A DNA stretch of 64,000 nt from Prunus persica (lineage: Eukaryota; Streptophyta; Magnoliopsida; Rosales; Rosaceae), in NCBI RefSeq assembly GCF_000346465.2, contig NC_034010.1, positions 29,738,787-29,802,786 on the forward strand. Reading direction: 5' to 3'. The translations under genes were made by a program, and so were the position numbers. The notes under the pieces were generated by a model. That model saw only the letters and a list, made by a program, of their open reading frames with translations, searched no databases and had not been told where the DNA came from. Below, piece after piece: positions 60,042 through 64,000 of this stretch (the stretch's first letter is position 1; every line of letters starts with the position of its first letter).

Positions 60042-63000
60042 AATACTACTTGATCTATTTCTAACATGACATCATGACTAGCCTGCCTACATTTTTTCTT
60101 CTATATCTATATATTGATTGGTTTTTTATTAATATATGGTTGGTCATGTTGATCACGTATGTATCTTGCTCTGTTCCTCTGAAGTGTTTGTAAATTAGCA
60201 ATCATATATGATTGACATATAGGACTGCATGTATTGATCATATATAAGTGAGAATGAAAAGCTTGCCTAACTCTATTGTATCTTAAGGCCAATGGTGATG
60301 AGAAGAGAAACTCAGAAAAGGGATGTTGCCATAGATTCTTTTTTGAGTAGTGGGTTTAATTTTGGGAAGGCAAGGATGGATGAGGAGTTGTTGCTGTTCT
60401 GCTTTGCTACTTTGCTACTTTGCTTGTGCTTGTGGGCATGAGGAGGAGAAAGGAAGGATTGCCGGTAAAAGACATAAAAGAGGTAATGATAGGTGAGATG
60501 CCAACAAGAAAAAGAAGAGAAAAAGGAGAGAAACCCATTATTTTCTTCGTTAAGGAATCTCCAAATTTACACTTCAACCCTCGCCTTTAAATTAGTAATC
60601 ACATGAAAATGGCTTCATGCATATATGGACTCTTTCTTTGCCTCTTTTGGCAGAATCTGTGTGAAATATACTGTATCTTCCTTGAAGCTTGACTTAGAAA
60701 TTTATATGGCTTTGTCAATTGAATATGCTGCAGAATTGTGCTGATTCTGGGCAGAAAACTCATTTGTTTTTACTTCTTTTCTCTCTCTCCTCTTTCAATT
60801 AAACTAGGATTAGTCAACCCATTGACTGGTTTAAAATTATAATCGAATTTTTTTGGGTAACAAGGGAACTGCCCAACAGAGACTTTAATAGATTATAGAA
60901 GCAAATCAAATGTATGACAAATAGTAATATGCTTTGGCTTTACAGCTTTACAGCCTTTGAGGGAGGAGGAGGTGGATGCATTTTCACCTTTGACCGCCTC
61001 CAGTTTGATTAACTTTGAAATTAACCTTTTTGGTTCCTTCAATTAGCAAATTAACCTTAAATGGCAGGTGAAAGTGACAAATGATAGCTAATAAATCAGA
61101 GTATTATTAGTTCACACTCAACCACTGCACTGCACTACACTACCATCTTGGCATCTTGCAACACAGAAACTCTTCAATACTTGAAAATTTAAGATGCTGA
61201 CAAAAAAAGCTTTCCCTGCGTCTTCAAAAAGCAAAAGGAAACAAATAATTCTAAACCCAAAAGAAAAAACATCTAGTTCCACAAATTTCAAAAGTAACAC
61301 TACTTTTTAAGGATACGAAAGAAAGCTAGCGTCTCCTTACCTGATATGTTCCCCACACAATGACTCTGAATAGCTGAAAGAACCTCACAAACTTCACGAC
61401 AAAAGTGCTTTTAGAAATGCATTTCACCATCCATCCGGTAATTCAATCAAAACCATAAATTTTACAAGAAAACTACAAGAGTGACACAACGGGAGCAGAT
61501 TTTTATGTCCTTCCACAATATAAAGAGCCATCCAACTTTATTTCCCCAGTCAGAGAGACAGCGCCATGTGGGAGTCAGGGAGGGAGAAGCACTAAAAACA
61601 GAGAGCTCAAAGCATGCCAACAAAATCAAATTCTACTTGTTTTTCTTCCATCATCTTAAACATTATTTCCTTTCATACAAAACTAACTGCTACGGCATAA
61701 CATATGAATAGGCCAAAATTCAAACTTAACTTGCCATACACACAAAGATTAGCAAAGCGTCCGAACTACAAGGACTCGAAACCCTGCCTCTGTTACTCAC
61801 AGCCTATGAATCCTTCTGCTATGTAGTAATGCAATGCATTTTACAGGCACCACATTAGAATTGTGAAATGCTAAAGTTCAAGATGAAACACAAATGATTT
61901 GAGTTAATAAAATGTCAACATTCTACAGACAAATACTGCAACAGTTGTTAGTTGACACAGAAGTTAATGAACAACAAGGCAATCGATCTTAAGTAGCAAC
62001 AACCAACCATAGGTCCATCTCTATGGTAAAACTTCCAATAAGCTGATCCAGATTCAAGGGTGACCATGAACTGGATGGAAGATTTCTATATATCCAAATT
62101 ATTATATCAGCATACTGAATAAGAATACTAAAATCCATTTCAAATCTTGAAGCAAGGGACATAAAGTATTCAAGACCTAGACATAACCAAACACTAAATG
62201 GGATATTCAAGACCTTTGAGTGCATATGTTATATATATAACTCATATTCAACTACAGAACTCAAAGGGAGTGATTTGTAGCGCCATTTCCTAAAAAGAAA
62301 GTGAAGCTGTAAATAGAAATCACTGGAGTACTTCTCCCTCTATCTATATCTATATCTATATCAACTAGCTGCCTCTGCTACTATACTCTTAATCTGCATT
62401 TGAACCTACTAAAGGATTTAGGACATTTTGAGACAAGCTATTAAAAACTGTAAACAATGGCTAAGTTAACGCAACACCAATATATTTTAACCACAATCTC
62501 TTCGCACTCACTTAAACACAAGTAAACCAACAGCTTCATCAAGTATTCATTTGTAGATTATCAAATGATTAAATCATTGACAGAGTTCATTGGGTATGAC
62601 TAACTGTTCAATCCGACGCCTTTAATTTACTCAAATTCAAGCTGTAGCCTGTATGCTTCTTTGTTTAAGTGGTCTCATTCATTTAATTTGCAAACTCAGA
62701 GATCTATGACTGTCAACCTTCTATCACATGCTTCCCCAAAAAACCATTATTGGATCCTAAGGCAAATGCATTCTCAAGTCCCTCTATGCGTGTGAGTATG
62801 TGACTAGTAATCAACTCCCAAAAGACAAACAAAACGAGGAGTTTGACATTGAATCATCAAGTCAGAAATCGTGCACACTAAAACCTGCAAGGAAAACATG
62901 GAGATATACAGCTGAAGCAAAAATTACCACAACCACACAATCTTAAAACATACAAGAAGGTTCGTACTTTTCTTCATTACTGATTAATAGCAAAAGTAAT

Positions 63001-63284
63001 GGATGCATCCGAACTGAAAACTGAATCAAGCAGTTCTCTCAAATGGCAAAAAAGACATGAACTACGCAATAAATTGTAGCCAAAAAGCTTATAACATTAT
63101 CTTACAGGATTTTTAAGGTTAAGTATCTTAATAAGACCTACATCATACATCCTCTAACCCAACAATTGATAGAAACATACCATTACCGCATTACATTGTG
63201 AATTTGGGAAGAAGCCTTTTTTTTTTTTTTCCTCTCATATCCTAAAAAAAGTCACGAAATTGAGCTCAAGCTCAGAAAACCAAA
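60042..63284. other. Intergenic or intron of the minus-strand gene at 63.3 kb
   Basis: AT-rich DNA. No exon on either strand that I can support. If the splice donor at the end of the 63.3-kb exon is used, part of this interval is intron and downstream exons of that gene. A 'tatcta' microsatellite is at 62340–62361 and a poly-T at 63219–63231. Confidence 0.4.
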
Positions 63285-63932
63285 TCAAGATCTTACTGAA
63301 TCAAGACTAACCCATTTCCAAAAATGCTTCTTGACAGACACAGCCTCGTGAGCAATACTCATCTCTCCGCAATTCGCATACTCATGCTCCTCCTCAGTGC
63401 AAAACTCTCCTTCTGGTAAACCATCCAACCAAGCATCCACCGAATGCAAAACGTAGCATGCCGGTAAGCCCGGATACGACGCCGAATGACGCTCCTCCAC
63501 CTTCTTCTCATACGAACCCGGAACAATTTTTAGAATGCCACTATGTCCCGAATCTTTCACCGACCCTTCTAAAATCGAACCGAGCTCTTCCATAACCGCC
63601 CGGTTAGCGGCCGATTCGGGGTCCTCGCCGGGTTTCATTTTCTCCGACAAGGGCCGGCCTCGGCTTCGGACGCTACCGTCCGATAATTCTTGGTGGGCTT
63701 CGATCAAGACCCGGAATTTATCGTCGATGATCCGTACCTTGACGACGTGAACAGTTCGAACCGGAGGGGTTGAGTCGGCTAGAGAGCTTTCGCCTTCGGA
63801 GAGCTCGAGCCAGAGGTTGTGGACGTTTTTGGTGCCGGGCTTGACCCCCCAGGAGGCCAGAGAGTCGGAGAGCAGGCGCGGCTTGAGCCAGTCGGAGAGG
63901 GACTGTGGGGTGGAGAAGTGGTGGAGGGACAT
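63285..63932 (-). CDS. Plant protein with degenerate Nudix-box-like segment
   Basis: Open frame of 215 codons from ATG 63932, in GC-rich sequence unlike its surroundings. The sequence includes KPGEDPESAANRAVMEELGS (about residues 100–119). This aligns with the Nudix box GX5EX7REUXEEXGU except that the first Gly and the Glu of 'RE' are replaced (RAVMEELG). Flanking blocks (HVVKVRIIDDKFRVLIEAHQ, YPGLPACYVLHSVDAWLDGLP, FWKWVSLDS) resemble Nudix-fold strands. The frame closes 3 codons after TTGATTCA|GTAAGA, a good splice donor, so the real coding region may continue in downstream exons. Catalysis is doubtful if the box is truly degenerate. Start is supported by a GC-rich leader; the promoter lies beyond the window end. 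Confidence 0.6.
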   Translation of the reverse strand: MSLHHFSTPQSLSDWLKPRLLSDSLASWGVKPGTKNVHNLWLELSEGESSLADSTPPVRTVHVVKVRIIDDKFRVLIEAHQELSDGSVRSRGRPLSEKMKPGEDPESAANRAVMEELGSILEGSVKDSGHSGILKIVPGSYEKKVEERHSASYPGLPACYVLHSVDAWLDGLPEGEFCTEEEHEYANCGEMSIAHEAVSVKKHFWKWVSLDSVRS

Positions 63933-64000
63933 GATGGGGATTTTGAGAAAGCGGCGAGGGGAGGAAGGGAAATGAAGAAATGGGGTTTTGGAGAAGAGGG

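Noticed and set aside
1..64000. tRNA, rRNA or other structured RNA genes
   Set aside because: I saw no A/B-box tRNA signature with cloverleaf pairing and no rRNA-like stretch, though I could not run a covariance search.

Overview
The window is nuclear DNA from a flowering plant. It is AT-rich, has many short GT–AG introns with T-rich 3' ends, and every recognisable gene belongs to a plant family: a clock pseudo-response regulator, an SR splicing factor, a chloroplast ribosome factor, a CID-type PAM2/RRM protein, mTERF, NHL, SULTR and EDR2-like. The protein sequences look like those of a rosid dicot, and Rosaceae (Prunus-like) is my best guess, from memory of family sequences rather than a search.

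The left third (1–19 kb) is an accessory, repeat-rich zone. A fold-back structure at 3.44–4.89 kb is built from about 29-bp tandem units in two opposed arrays. Two unrecognised minus-strand genes follow (5.67–7.13 kb and 8.42–9.16 kb). Next comes a broken sulfate transporter, with exons at 10.55–10.94 kb and a STAS exon at 18.84 kb. Between its pieces lie an EDR2-like (DUF1336) pseudogene, two MITE/CACTA-like elements, and a minus-strand B3-domain pseudogene flanked by long direct repeats. About 20 copies of a perfect or near-perfect palindrome, GTATAGCCGnnCGGCTATAC, run through the zone. Fragments of the EDR2-like gene occur three times (1–345, 11.5–13.9 kb, 18.6 kb), so the zone grew by segmental duplication.

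The rest (20–64 kb) is ordinary gene space. A 498-bp tandem duplication sits just upstream of an ARP1-like RRM gene (20.3–21.5 kb, +). It faces a CID8–13-type PABP-interacting protein (22.0–25.1 kb, −). A gene-poor 6.6 kb leads to SR34 (31.8–34.7 kb, +) and ribosomal protein P1 (36.1–37.3 kb, +). Then come a 76-aa alanine-rich small protein (39.1 kb, +), a membrane-anchored START-domain protein (40.1–42.3 kb, −), a lysine/glutamate-rich protein of unknown role (43.6–45.9 kb, +), an organellar mTERF protein (46.6–48.3 kb, +) and plastid PSRP1 (48.7–50.7 kb, −). The clock gene PRR9 follows (52.7–56.2 kb, +), with three evening elements and a G-box upstream. Last are an NHL/LEA_2 membrane protein (59.4–60.0 kb, +) and a protein with a degenerate Nudix-box-like segment (63.3–63.9 kb, −).

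The intact genes do not form one pathway; they are independently regulated housekeeping, RNA-processing, plastid and clock genes. For most models the exon phases were checked by hand and close without frameshift.
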